From assembly GCF_003545715.1 (NCBI RefSeq), contig NZ_QVNU01000003.1, positions 124,001-188,000 on the forward strand: 64,000 bases of DNA, in the 5' to 3' direction. Positions 17,446 to 26,893 of the stretch are shown one piece after another. Below the pieces are notes generated by a model. That model made no database searches. It worked only from the letters and a program-made list of their open reading frames with translations, and was not told where the DNA came from. Position 1 is the first letter of the stretch. Every line of letters begins with the position of its first letter. The translations under genes and the position numbers were made by a program. This DNA comes from Taibaiella koreensis. GTDB taxonomy: Bacteria; Bacteroidota; Bacteroidia; Chitinophagales; Chitinophagaceae.

Positions 17446-19251
17446 ATGAAAAAATTTATCCTGGTTGCGTTGTTTTTGATAGGTGGGCTGCCGGCATCGG
17501 TGCGTGCCCAATATTACCGCCCGGAGAACCGGATATGGGCCATGGGCGATCATTCGGGCGTCGATGTCAGCAATGCCCTCGCCATACCATTAACCACGAG
17601 TATAGAGGCCATGGCGGGCTCTGCATCGGTATGCGACGAAGACGGCCGCCTGCTTTTCTACACCAATGGATCAAGCGTATGGAATGCAGCCGGTACGTTG
17701 ATGCCCCATGGTACGGATATTACCGGTAGCGGGCTTACCAGTTCGGCCGGAGTATCGCAGAGCGCCTTGATCGTGCCCGGTATGGAGCGATGTGGCGTCT
17801 ACTACTTGTTTTCCCTTGCCAGTACCAATTTTATCCAGAGCCTGTATTGCAGTAGGATAGACATGAACCTTGCCGGCGGCCAAGGTGATATTGATACCGC
17901 ATACAGCTTAAATAAAGTCCTTTTGAAAGGTGGTCTTTCCGATAAAATGGTCGCTGTAAAAGGAGCGAACAATAATGTGTGGATAATGACCCATGCGCAA
18001 CAGCAGACTCGGTTTTACGCCTACCACCTTTCTGCATCCGGTCTTGATACCGTCCCGGTGGTCTCAGATGCCGGTGCGGGCACGCTGTATAGCAGCGGCG
18101 TTATGAAGGCCAGCCCACAGGGAAACCTCCTGCTTGTCTGCAACAGTCCCCTGCTTGAGTTATTCGACTTTAATGCTGCTTCGGGTACCGTAAGCAATGC
18201 CCGTACGATCGATGTCATCGCCACCTATGGCGGTACTTTTTCTCCCGATGGCACCAAATTATACGTCCTTGATATCCCAAGCAAAATGGTTCAATACGAT
18301 CTGAATCAAATAAATCCTGCTCAGACTAAAGTTGTTTTAAGCACGCATGTGGCTTTAGCAGATGTAAAGCTCGCCTACAATCATAAAATATATTTCAAGA
18401 GCATATTCGGAGGCGGGATGGGCTATTCATTCCTCGGCAGTATCGAAGCACCCGACAGTGCCGGCCTCGCCTGTCATCTTAGGGATACAGTCAGCTCGAT
18501 GTTCGTTAGCGAGCCCTTCCTTAACGGACTACATATCGGGAACGGATTGCCCAATGAAGTGGTCGTAGGCGCCTCCCCTCCGCCACCGGGCAATCGTGTG
18601 GTCAGCGATCGCCGGCTGTGCAGTTTTCCTGCGGCAGGTATCAGCCTGCAGGCCGAAAGTGGCTTTAACAGTTACACCTGGGATAACGGGATCAATACAT
18701 ATTCGAGAACCATCTCCGATACGGGAACGTATTGGGTACGTTATACAACCTTCTGCGGGTCGCAAACGGATACCTTTAAAATAAGAAATACGGGTGGGTT
18801 GCCGCCGTTGAACATTAGCTACCATAGGCCCCTGCTGTCTGTCAACACCAGCTATACCAGCTACCAGTGGTACCTGGACGGCTCGCCTATAGCCGGCGCT
18901 ACCCAATCTGACTATACAGCTACCTCCGATGGCTGGTATTCGGTGCTGGTAAAGAAAGACACACTCTGTTCCGACTCGGCAGCTTATCATGTTACCGGAT
19001 TGACGGGTATCAATAACCCGTCACTTGAAAAAGCGGTAACGGTTTATCCCAACCCAGTAAGCGATGTGTTGTATATAAAGGCGCCGGAAAAAGTATCCTT
19101 ATCCCTGCTTGGCCCCGATGGGCGCTTGCTGCTGCATGCCCGGGCAACCAATAGTTTAGATATGAAGGGTCTTGGACGAGGTCTGTATTTCTTTCAGATA
19201 TATGACCTGAACGGCAACAAAATAAAGATGGAAAAGGTGTTAAAATGGTAA
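17446..19251 (+). CDS. Secreted beta-propeller T9SS substrate, array copy 3
   Basis: The third paralogue (601 residues). The signal peptide MKKFILVALFLIGGLPASVRA is followed by QYYRPENRIWAMGDHSGVDV, the opening that marks the second subgroup (copies 3 and 4). The propeller region contains VCDEDGRLLFYTNGSSVWN and FSPDGTKLYVLD; the Ig-like part carries RRLCSFPAAGISLQAESG and a YQWYLDGSPIAGATQ strand; the sorting domain opens VTVYPNPVSDVLY. The ATG at 17446 directly precedes the signal peptide; an upstream GTG at 17422 is in frame. The copy is clearly homologous to 1, 2, 5 and 6 but diverged over its whole length. Confidence 0.87.
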   Translation: MKKFILVALFLIGGLPASVRAQYYRPENRIWAMGDHSGVDVSNALAIPLTTSIEAMAGSASVCDEDGRLLFYTNGSSVWNAAGTLMPHGTDITGSGLTSSAGVSQSALIVPGMERCGVYYLFSLASTNFIQSLYCSRIDMNLAGGQGDIDTAYSLNKVLLKGGLSDKMVAVKGANNNVWIMTHAQQQTRFYAYHLSASGLDTVPVVSDAGAGTLYSSGVMKASPQGNLLLVCNSPLLELFDFNAASGTVSNARTIDVIATYGGTFSPDGTKLYVLDIPSKMVQYDLNQINPAQTKVVLSTHVALADVKLAYNHKIYFKSIFGGGMGYSFLGSIEAPDSAGLACHLRDTVSSMFVSEPFLNGLHIGNGLPNEVVVGASPPPPGNRVVSDRRLCSFPAAGISLQAESGFNSYTWDNGINTYSRTISDTGTYWVRYTTFCGSQTDTFKIRNTGGLPPLNISYHRPLLSVNTSYTSYQWYLDGSPIAGATQSDYTATSDGWYSVLVKKDTLCSDSAAYHVTGLTGINNPSLEKAVTVYPNPVSDVLYIKAPEKVSLSLLGPDGRLLLHARATNSLDMKGLGRGLYFFQIYDLNGNKIKMEKVLKW

Positions 19252-19291
19252 GTCACAACTACCTGTAGGAAAACAAATAAACGGTTTCACT

Positions 19292-21100
19292 ATGAGAAAT
19301 AATATCCTTATTTTTTTAATTATGATGGCGTGCCGGCCTGTCGGAATGCAGGCGCAATATTACCGCCCGGAAAATACAGTTTGGGCCATGGGCCACCTGT
19401 CGGGCCTTGATTTTTCCGGGCCAGAGCCGGTGCCCATAGTAACAGCTATGGCGGCAGGTGAAGGCTGTGCCTCCGTATGCGACGAGGCCGGTCGGCTGCT
19501 TTTCTATACCAATGGTTCGCGTATATGGAACGCCTCAGGTACCGTAATGCCCAACGGTTCGGATGTTACGGGATGCGGGCCGATGAGCTCTTTTTCTGCC
19601 ACGCAAGGAGCGTTGATCATACCGGCCATGGAGCAGTGCGGCCTCTACTATGTATTTTCCCTTGCTTCCAATGGTACCAGTATGGGCTTGTACTGCAGCC
19701 GGGTAAATATGAACCTGTCGAATGGACAGGGAGATGTCGACACAGCCTACAGCCTGGATCATGTTCGTTTGAATGCACCGCTTTCTGAAAAGATGATCGC
19801 CCTGAAGGGAAGGGAAAATGACATTTGGATATTAACCCATGCCGATACGCAACCCCGCTTTTATGCCTACCGTTTGTCCGTATCAGGTTTGGATACCGTG
19901 CCGGTGATCTCTGACGCCGGGGCCGGTAACAACTATCTTACAGGCGTCATGAAAGCTAATCTACAGGGAAACAAGCTATTTACCTACGGCCCTACCGCCA
20001 AGCTGACGTTGTATGATTTTAATGCTTCCGCAGGTGTTGTAACCAATGCACGCCTTATCGATACGATTATAGGATATGGCGGCGTTTTCTCTCCTGACGG
20101 CAGCAAGCTCTATATTCAATGCCTGCCTGCGCGCATACTGCAATACGATCTGAACGATCCGGATCCTGTTCAAACCAAAGTGGTCGTCGGACATGGCGTA
20201 GGCCTGACTGATCTGAAGCTGGCCGTTAATCACAAGATATATTTCAAGAGTGGGGTAGGTATGAGCTCGGGCAATGTCTATATGGGTTGTATCGAGTCGC
20301 CCGATGATGCTGGCATTGCTTGTCATTACCGGGATTCGGTTACGTCCTTACTTTTCACTCAGATTAATATAAACCAGACCCGCCTTAATCTCGGGCTTCC
20401 CAACGATGTCATTGTTGGTCTGTCGCCACCTCCAGCCGTCAATCGTGTCGTCAGCGACCGCAGGCTGTGCAGCTTTCCCGCTGGTGGTATAAGCCTGCAG
20501 GCCCGAAGCGGGTTTGACGGGTACGAATGGGACAATAGTGTCAGTGGCCCTTTAAGATCAATTTCCCAGCCAGGAACTTATTGGGTACGCTATAACACCT
20601 TCTGCGGACCGCAAACCGATACGTTCAAGATCAGGAATACAGGCGGATTACCACCTTTAAGCATCAGCTATAATCAACCCGTACTTTCTACCAACAATAC
20701 CTATACTAACTATCAGTGGTACCTGGACGGTACGGCTATCCCGGGAGCAACACAGGCGTCGTATACGGTTACAGCTGATGGTTGGTATTCTGTATCGGTA
20801 AAGAAGGACACGCTCTGCTCCGACTCGGCCGCTTATCATGTTACCGGATTTGTAGGTATCAATAGCCCCTCGCCTGACGAAGCAATTACGGTTTATCCCA
20901 ACCCGGTACGCGATGTGTTGTATGTAAAGGCTCGGGAAAAAGTATCCTTATCCCTGCTTGGTCCCGATGGGCGCTTGCTGCTGCATGCTCCCTCTGCAAA
21001 CAGCTTAGATATGAAAGGCCTCGGCGGTGGCTTATATTTCCTGCAGGTCTATGACAAAAAGGGCAACCGGATCAGGACGGAAAAAGTGCTGAAGCTATAA
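19292..21100 (+). CDS. Secreted beta-propeller T9SS substrate, array copy 4
   Basis: The fourth paralogue (602 residues), sister of copy 3. The signal peptide is MRNNILIFLIMMACRPVGMQA, then QYYRPENTVWAMGHLSGLDF. It shares with copy 3 the VSDRRLCSFPAGGISLQA and YQWYLDGTAIPGATQ segments and an almost identical C-terminal sorting domain (ITVYPNPVRDVLYVK, then SLSLLGPDGRLLLHA). Its C-terminal sequence is also the closest match to the decayed fragment at 24842-24943. Secreted by the type IX system by inference from the sorting domain; activity unknown. Confidence 0.88.
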   Translation: MRNNILIFLIMMACRPVGMQAQYYRPENTVWAMGHLSGLDFSGPEPVPIVTAMAAGEGCASVCDEAGRLLFYTNGSRIWNASGTVMPNGSDVTGCGPMSSFSATQGALIIPAMEQCGLYYVFSLASNGTSMGLYCSRVNMNLSNGQGDVDTAYSLDHVRLNAPLSEKMIALKGRENDIWILTHADTQPRFYAYRLSVSGLDTVPVISDAGAGNNYLTGVMKANLQGNKLFTYGPTAKLTLYDFNASAGVVTNARLIDTIIGYGGVFSPDGSKLYIQCLPARILQYDLNDPDPVQTKVVVGHGVGLTDLKLAVNHKIYFKSGVGMSSGNVYMGCIESPDDAGIACHYRDSVTSLLFTQININQTRLNLGLPNDVIVGLSPPPAVNRVVSDRRLCSFPAGGISLQARSGFDGYEWDNSVSGPLRSISQPGTYWVRYNTFCGPQTDTFKIRNTGGLPPLSISYNQPVLSTNNTYTNYQWYLDGTAIPGATQASYTVTADGWYSVSVKKDTLCSDSAAYHVTGFVGINSPSPDEAITVYPNPVRDVLYVKAREKVSLSLLGPDGRLLLHAPSANSLDMKGLGGGLYFLQVYDKKGNRIRTEKVLKL

Positions 21101-21164
21101 CGATTCAGACCCCCATTTTCAGAAATAGAATAAAAATCAATTGCCTTTAAATACATAACTAACT

Positions 21165-22952
21165 ATGAGATCATTATTCTTTTTAGCTTTCCTGTTCCTG
21201 CTGGGTATACCGGCCACACAGGCGCAGTACAACATTACAGAAAACAGTTACTGGGCTATGGGTACCGGCGCCGGAGTGAATTTCAATACTTCCCCGCCTA
21301 CGGCTGTATCGACTGCTATGAATACTATGGAGGGCTGTGCCTCGATCAGCGATGGCGAGCTTGGTCTCAAATTCTATACTAATGGAAAGATCGTATGGAA
21401 TACCTTGGGCAATGTAATGCCCAATGGCAGCGATATCCTGGGACCTGAGCATACTACATTCTCCACTACCCAGGCCGCAGTTATCGTACCGGCTCCCGGC
21501 AGCAACCGTTACTACTACTTATTCTCACTGACGGATAATACCAATAAACTTTTTTGCAACCGTATCGATATGACATTGGATGGCAACAGGGGAGACATCG
21601 ATACCGGGTTTCCGCTGCGGCATCTTGCGCTTCAGGATTCCCTTTCCGAAAAAATGGCTGCTGTGCCGGGTTGCAATAACAATGTCTGGTTACTCGTGTT
21701 CAAAGCCAACGGAAAAGTGCTTGCTTATGAAATTACCTCTGCGGGCGTCAACCTTACACCTGTAGTCTCTTCTTTGAGCCACCTGATGCGCTTCGGTTCC
21801 GGAGTGATTAAAGTATCGCCTAAAGCCGACAGGATCGCTGCCTGCAATGGGCAGGCCGGCCAAGCCCGGATACTGGCTTTGCTGAACTTTGATTATACCA
21901 ATGGTACCGTTACCTTTAACAAGGTAATAGACAGCAGTGCGAGCTATGGCTGTGCGTTTTCTCCCGACGGGACAAAGGTGTATTCCTTTAGTCAATTCGG
22001 GCTGCAGCCGAGGCTGGCGCAGTTTGATCTTAATGTTCCTTATCCGGGAGCTACCAGGGTCGCGATGGGAGATGCAATGCCACTGGATATAAAGCTGGCT
22101 GTTGATGGTAAGGTCTACTTCATCTCTTCAAATAGCAGCGCGGGAGTAGGCCATTTCCTGGGCTGTATCGAAAACCCCGATGCACTGGGGCTCGCCGCCG
22201 GGTACAACGATATGGCGGTCGACCTGGGTACAGGATGGGTGGTAGGAGGTCTTCCGAACGAAGTTGTGCTGGCGGGCAATATTCCACCCGGCGGTATTAA
22301 CCGGGTAGTGAAGGATACAGCCATATGCAGCATGCCTTCCAGTGGTGTGCAACTGATCGCATCGCCGGCTTCGGGGGGCTATACCTGGGACAACAACAGC
22401 ACAGCCTCTATGCGCACCGTGACTCAGACCGGTATTTATTTTGTGCGGTACAATACTGCCTGCGGAGCCAGGGTGGATACCTTTAAAGTAAACGACGGTT
22501 CAATTAATGCTACACTACAATTCACAAAGCCGCTATTGCGCACCGAAAGCGGCTATACACAATACCGCTGGTACAAAGGAGATACCCTGCTTACAGGCGA
22601 GACCGGAGAGGTGCTGTCTGTTCGTAGCAATGGCTGGTATAGCGTAGTGGTGCAAAACCAATGGGGCTGCCGCGATTCAGTTAGTATACAGGTGACCGGT
22701 TACACGGCTATAGACGAAACGGAGCAATTAAGCCGCCTGATTTCCATATATCCCAATCCCACGTCGGATTATCTCTATATCAAGACGCCCGTACCGGTAA
22801 GCTACCGGCTATGTGGCGTTGATGGAAGGATATACCTGAAGGGAAAGGAAAATACAGTTGATATAAGGCTCCTGGCCAAGGGGCTATATTTCCTGCAGTT
22901 GCATGATCAGAAAGGCGCCTGGATAAGGACGGAGAAAGTGTTGAAGCTATAA
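21165..22952 (+). CDS. Secreted beta-propeller T9SS substrate, array copy 5
   Basis: The fifth paralogue (595 residues), of the copy 1/2/6 subgroup. The signal peptide MRSLFFLAFLFLLGIPATQA leads to QYNITENSYWAMGTGAGVNF. The propeller region carries STTQAAVIVPAPGSNRYYY and CAFSPDGTKVYSF; the Ig-like region and sorting domain (LISIYPNPTSDYLYIKTPVP) follow. Its last 230 or so bases closely match copy 6, whereas its first half is nearer to copies 1 and 2. The start ATG is the only one fitting the signal peptide. No terminator separates it from copy 4 or copy 6. Confidence 0.88.
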   Translation: MRSLFFLAFLFLLGIPATQAQYNITENSYWAMGTGAGVNFNTSPPTAVSTAMNTMEGCASISDGELGLKFYTNGKIVWNTLGNVMPNGSDILGPEHTTFSTTQAAVIVPAPGSNRYYYLFSLTDNTNKLFCNRIDMTLDGNRGDIDTGFPLRHLALQDSLSEKMAAVPGCNNNVWLLVFKANGKVLAYEITSAGVNLTPVVSSLSHLMRFGSGVIKVSPKADRIAACNGQAGQARILALLNFDYTNGTVTFNKVIDSSASYGCAFSPDGTKVYSFSQFGLQPRLAQFDLNVPYPGATRVAMGDAMPLDIKLAVDGKVYFISSNSSAGVGHFLGCIENPDALGLAAGYNDMAVDLGTGWVVGGLPNEVVLAGNIPPGGINRVVKDTAICSMPSSGVQLIASPASGGYTWDNNSTASMRTVTQTGIYFVRYNTACGARVDTFKVNDGSINATLQFTKPLLRTESGYTQYRWYKGDTLLTGETGEVLSVRSNGWYSVVVQNQWGCRDSVSIQVTGYTAIDETEQLSRLISIYPNPTSDYLYIKTPVPVSYRLCGVDGRIYLKGKENTVDIRLLAKGLYFLQLHDQKGAWIRTEKVLKL

Positions 22953-22997
22953 TCAGCAGCAATAAGAAGATCAATAAAGCGGCAACAATCTTAAGCT

Positions 22998-24776
22998 ATG
23001 AAAAGGCATATCCTCACTTTTTTGATACTGTTAATTTGCCTGCCTATAGGTGTACAGGCGCAGTACAATATCCCCGAAAACAGCATTTGGGCCATGGGTG
23101 AGGGTGCCGGCCTTGACTTTAATGCGACTATACCCACGCCGGTCTCTACTGCAATATATGCGATTGAAGGTTGCGCCTCTGTGAGTAACGGCGAGTACGG
23201 CTTGCGGTTCTATACCAACGGTGAGACTATCTGGAATGCCCTTGGCTCAGTAATGCCTCATGGCGATGATGTTCTGGGGCCTGCATATTCCACGCTTTCT
23301 ACTACCCAGGGCGCCGTGATTGTACCGGCTCCGGGAAGCGATCGCTACTATTATACTTTTTCACTTGCTACAAATGGAATTCTTTTTTGTAACCGGATCG
23401 ATATGTCTCTGAATAATGGTTTGGGAGATGTGGATATCAGCTTTCCCCTTCGTTATCTGCCTATCGAAGATTCGCTTTCTGAAAAAATGATAGCGATACC
23501 GGGCTGTAACAACAATGTTTGGCTACTGGTATGCGGACTGAAGAGCAAAATTTATGCCTATGAGGTTACGGTAGCCGGTTTGAGCCTTACGCCGGTAATC
23601 TCTTTCGTAAATGATTTTCGCTTTGACGTGAGTGGTATGAAAGCGTCTCCGGGAGCCGATAGGATTGCCATCTGCAATACTGGTGTCGGAGGAGCGGGCA
23701 TGCTGGCGCTATTTGATTTTGACTATACTAACGGTAGGGTGGTATACGACCGTATTGTGGACAGCAGTGGCGGGGGCTATGGCTGTTCCTTTTCTCCCGA
23801 TGGCAGCAAACTCTATTCAACGCGTCAACAGACAGTGTTTCAATACAATCTTGATGATTACTATCCCGGAATCAGCAAGATCCCATTGGGTATGAGTGCA
23901 CTTTCAAGCGACTTTAAGCTGGGCGTCGATGGTAAAATCTACTTTATCTCGGGCAACGCTAATGTTGGTCCCGGAACCGCCCTTGGCCGTATTGAGCACC
24001 CCAATATTTTGGGTAGCGCAGCCCAATACCGTGATACGGTTATCGATCTCAGCCCTAACCGGATTATACTGGGGTTTCCAAACGAAGTTGTGCTGGCGGG
24101 TAATATTCCACCCGGCGGTATTAACCGGGTAGTGAAGGATACATCGATATGCACCATGCCATCAGGTGGTATTGTGTTCAACGCTGCTCCCGCCGCCGGG
24201 GGCTATACCTGGGACAACAATAGCACCGGCAACACACGCACGGTAACCCAGGCTGGCATTTACTTTGTGCGGTACAATACTGCCTGCGGTACAAGAGTAG
24301 ATACATTTAAAGTAATCGACCGTTCGATTAATGCCACCCTCCAATTCACGAAACCATTGTTGCGTACTGAAAGCGGCTATACACAATACCGCTGGTACAA
24401 GGGAGATACTTTGCTTACAGGTGAGACCGGAGAGATACTGTCTATTCGTAGCAATGGCTCGTACAGCGTGGTGGTGGAAAACCAATGGGGCTGTCGCGAT
24501 TCGGTTAGTATACAGGTGACGGGTTACGCGGCTATCGACGAAACGGAGCAATTAAGCCGGCTGATCTCCATATACCCCAATCCCACGTCGGATTACCTCT
24601 ATATCAAGACGCCTGTACCGGTAAGTTACCGGTTATGTGGCGTTGATGGAAGGGTATACCTGAAGGGAAAGGAAAATACGATTGATATAGCTGATCTGGC
24701 CAAGGGACTTTATTTCCTGCAATTGTATGATCGGAACGGCGCCAGGATAAGGACGGAGAAAGTGTTGAAGCTATAA
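22998..24776 (+). CDS. Secreted beta-propeller T9SS substrate, array copy 6
   Basis: The sixth and last intact paralogue (592 residues). The signal peptide MKRHILTFLILLICLPIGVQA is followed by QYNIPENSIWAMGEGAGLDF, the propeller region (CSFSPDGSKLYSTRQQ, LGVDGKIYFISGN), Ig-like strands and a type A sorting domain (LISIYPNPTSDYLYIKTPVP). The gene is a mosaic at the DNA level: from about 24190 to 24460 it matches copy 2 most closely, including a 58-base identical run, while from about 24530 on it matches copy 5. The propeller half is its own. A degenerate remnant of another copy follows immediately. Confidence 0.88.
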   Translation: MKRHILTFLILLICLPIGVQAQYNIPENSIWAMGEGAGLDFNATIPTPVSTAIYAIEGCASVSNGEYGLRFYTNGETIWNALGSVMPHGDDVLGPAYSTLSTTQGAVIVPAPGSDRYYYTFSLATNGILFCNRIDMSLNNGLGDVDISFPLRYLPIEDSLSEKMIAIPGCNNNVWLLVCGLKSKIYAYEVTVAGLSLTPVISFVNDFRFDVSGMKASPGADRIAICNTGVGGAGMLALFDFDYTNGRVVYDRIVDSSGGGYGCSFSPDGSKLYSTRQQTVFQYNLDDYYPGISKIPLGMSALSSDFKLGVDGKIYFISGNANVGPGTALGRIEHPNILGSAAQYRDTVIDLSPNRIILGFPNEVVLAGNIPPGGINRVVKDTSICTMPSGGIVFNAAPAAGGYTWDNNSTGNTRTVTQAGIYFVRYNTACGTRVDTFKVIDRSINATLQFTKPLLRTESGYTQYRWYKGDTLLTGETGEILSIRSNGSYSVVVENQWGCRDSVSIQVTGYAAIDETEQLSRLISIYPNPTSDYLYIKTPVPVSYRLCGVDGRVYLKGKENTIDIADLAKGLYFLQLYDRNGARIRTEKVLKL

Positions 24777-24841
24777 CGACTGAAGCATCAGAAAAATATC
24801 AGTAAACCAAGATAAGATCCCTGAACCATGAGAAACGGTTG

Positions 24842-24943
24842 CGGATATCGGAAGCCAGCCTGTCGCCCCCCAAAGTGATCGCCGTTTACCTCAACCCTGT
24901 AAGAGATGTATTCTGTACAGAAAAGATAGTAAAGCAGGAATAG
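24842..24943 (+). pseudogene. Decayed seventh copy of the T9SS array
   Basis: Just after copy 6 there is a short frame reading RISEASLSPPKVIAVYLNP and then VRDVFCTEKIVKQE before a TAG at 24941. It aligns with the opening of the sorting domain of copy 4 (SPSPDEAITVYPNPVRDVLY). A start-like MRNGCGYRKPACRP at 24828, in another frame, resembles the beginning of copy 4 (MRNN...ACRP). The fragment therefore looks like a copy that has lost almost all of its length and been frameshifted. It has no recognisable propeller, and the sorting domain stops after its first strands. Confidence 0.6.
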
Positions 24944-24945
24944 AT

Positions 24946-26781
24946 TTACCAGCCGCCACCACCTCCTCCGCCGCCGCCACTGCCGCTGGAGCCGCCACCG
25001 AAAGAGCTGCCCCCACCACTGGAGGATGAGGGTGGGGTGCTTGCCGATGATATTGCCCCGCTAAAGCCCGAGATGAAAGAAGATGCGGAGAAAGCATTGC
25101 CGGAAGCAAAGCTATTGCCATAGAACAATCCCGGGTGTGTGGCACCCTGCTGTATCGCCGTCTTGATAACCTGCTCAAACTTCCGGCCCCATTCAATATC
25201 GCAATCCAGGGCAATGGCAAAGGCCAGGTTCTTTTCAAAAAGATCAATCGTCTTTTCCGGCGGGTTGGTAAGGTTGAGGCGGTTTTCGTCCACCGTTTTC
25301 AGGTAACGGCGGTAGCCTTCGATCTTGTCCATCAGGGCTCTGCCTTCGGGTGTATAATTGGGCATCAGCCGGGCGAAGATCATCTGGGTCAGGATGCAAA
25401 GGATAAAGCCACCTACCAGCGGTACCAGAGGCCAGAAATTCAGATCAGCATCGGCGAGTACCAGGATCATCAGCGGGATAAAGAGCAGCACCGAGAGGAA
25501 GTATCCAAATAGCAGGAAGCGGGCATTCCGGATAAAATAAGCCGTCTTGTTCCTACTCGTCCGGCCTTCGTATGCCGCATCAAGCTTCTGCCGGACCTGC
25601 TTTTTGAGGCCGTCCAGCGTTTCGTTGTATGTGCCTTTGCTTACAATGGTACCCATCAGTTCCCTGGCCTCTTCCCTGAAGTCTTCGTAGCCGGCGGGAA
25701 TAAAGTCCTGGCTGGCGGGCCGGAAGATATACTCATTCTCTTTAAACACCATACCGGTTCGTCTCACTTCTATCCGGTACGCATTGCGGAGGGCCAGGTC
25801 GGTAATGGCCGCGGCCAGGAGCCTGTTGCGCATGCGCTGGAAATAGATATAGCCCAGTGCTGCAGGTGAAAAGCCTTCGGGTGGTCCGTACTGGACAATA
25901 ATAGTACCAGGGCGCAGGTCCCGCCCATGGCGCCACCATTTAAAAAGATTGTAGCACAGGATAACGAGCCATAGCAACGGCATACCCAAGGCACCAATAT
26001 TGTTCTTCAGCAACCACCACCACCGTTGTGCTGCCGTAGGCGGTGCAATAATGCCCTTTTCCCAGGAAGTAGCCACTGTCAGGCCTTCTCCCGGCTTCAA
26101 CGCCTGCGTACTGTGGAAAAGGATCGTATCCCGTTGGCCCGAAAAACGGCATAGGCCGGTATTGTAACCCTGAGGCCCGGTATAGCAGGCACTGGAATAA
26201 GCCGAATCGCTGCCGGCGATCACCATATGGCAAATGGCCGAGTCGATGTAGAAGGCCCAACCATTGCCTGTCACATTCCAGGCCAGCTCATCATAGTCTT
26301 TAAGAAATTTGACCTGGTGCTGCGTATGGTAACGGATCGTATAGGTAGAAAAACCAGTATCGAGCAGGCGCAGCGGGTCCCCGATCTTCAATGTGTAACC
26401 GTTGCGACCGAAGGTACCTTCCTGCATATATCGTACCGGCGTGCCATTGAGCAGTACTTCCTTTAGCTCGAAAGTGGTGTTTTGGAAAAGTTTCTGCTCA
26501 TTGACATATTTGGTGGGAAAGTTGCGAAGGATACCGTGGGTGATCTGGTCGTTGCCATTGCGATTGTAGACTGTGATCTCTTCGGTTACATCCAGCGCGC
26601 CTTCCGGCCTTACCACTACCCATGATTCAAAGCGGGCTATCCGGTCGCTCCGGTCATAAGGAACCGGCTCAGGCGCGGGAGCAGGAGGGGCGGTCTTATC
26701 GCTTGTCTTGTGATGCCTATGTCTGGCCATAGCGGCAGGGCAGCACAGCAGCAACAGGAGGATCGCAAGGCAATAGCGCAT
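24946..26781 (-). CDS. DUF2207 predicted membrane protein
   Basis: A 611-residue membrane protein. A signal peptide (YCLAILLLLLCCPAAMA) is followed by the extracytoplasmic DUF2207 domain, recognised by SWVVVRPEGALDVTEEITV and the DQITHGILRNFP stretch. Transmembrane helices lie at about 262-285 and as a pair near 425-475, with a cytoplasmic region between. The C-terminus is a low-complexity Ser/Gly tail ending in a run of glycines and a final Trp, a hallmark of many DUF2207 proteins. The family is widespread and its role is unknown, possibly in envelope function. The ATG at 26781 is chosen over the TTG two codons upstream. Its stop codon lies only two bases from the decayed fragment of the converging array. 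Confidence 0.85.
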   Translation of the reverse strand: MRYCLAILLLLLCCPAAMARHRHHKTSDKTAPPAPAPEPVPYDRSDRIARFESWVVVRPEGALDVTEEITVYNRNGNDQITHGILRNFPTKYVNEQKLFQNTTFELKEVLLNGTPVRYMQEGTFGRNGYTLKIGDPLRLLDTGFSTYTIRYHTQHQVKFLKDYDELAWNVTGNGWAFYIDSAICHMVIAGSDSAYSSACYTGPQGYNTGLCRFSGQRDTILFHSTQALKPGEGLTVATSWEKGIIAPPTAAQRWWWLLKNNIGALGMPLLWLVILCYNLFKWWRHGRDLRPGTIIVQYGPPEGFSPAALGYIYFQRMRNRLLAAAITDLALRNAYRIEVRRTGMVFKENEYIFRPASQDFIPAGYEDFREEARELMGTIVSKGTYNETLDGLKKQVRQKLDAAYEGRTSRNKTAYFIRNARFLLFGYFLSVLLFIPLMILVLADADLNFWPLVPLVGGFILCILTQMIFARLMPNYTPEGRALMDKIEGYRRYLKTVDENRLNLTNPPEKTIDLFEKNLAFAIALDCDIEWGRKFEQVIKTAIQQGATHPGLFYGNSFASGNAFSASSFISGFSGAISSASTPPSSSSGGGSSFGGGSSGSGGGGGGGGGW

Positions 26782-26882
26782 GGTCAATAGGTGTTAGGGT
26801 AGCTAAAACTAAGGAAAAATAATTTTCACAAGGCATTATGATGGCATTTGTCTCAGGGCGGTATATTAATTTTCAAAACCTT

Positions 26883-26889
26883 TACTTTG
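26883..26889 (+). promoter_or_regulatory. Promoter -7 box of the Gcr-type gene
   Basis: TACTTTG, a variant of the Bacteroidetes TAnnTTTG -7 element, ends only four bases before the ATG at 26894. A transcript starting the usual few bases downstream would have almost no 5' leader. No good -33 TTTG is found at normal spacing. Confidence 0.4.
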
Positions 26890-26893
26890 CAGC

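Larger units (their letters stand above)
13785..24943 (+). repeat. Tandem array of six T9SS paralogues plus a remnant
   Basis: Six head-to-tail genes of about 1.8 kb, separated by 41 to 64 bases (measured from the chosen starts), share one architecture: signal peptide, beta-propeller-like region, Ig-like region and type A sorting domain. Two subgroups are seen: copies 1, 2, 5 and 6 (opening QYNI) and copies 3 and 4 (opening QYYRPEN). The same order of conserved motifs in each copy, and stretches of near identity at the 3' halves, show that the array grew by duplication with later exchange. Confidence 0.9.

Noticed and set aside
13785-24776. Idea that the tandem genes are a phase-variable shufflon with recombinase
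   Set aside because: All copies are intact, in one orientation, each with its own signal peptide; there are no inverted repeats between them, and the Gcr-type protein nearby lacks recombinase motifs.
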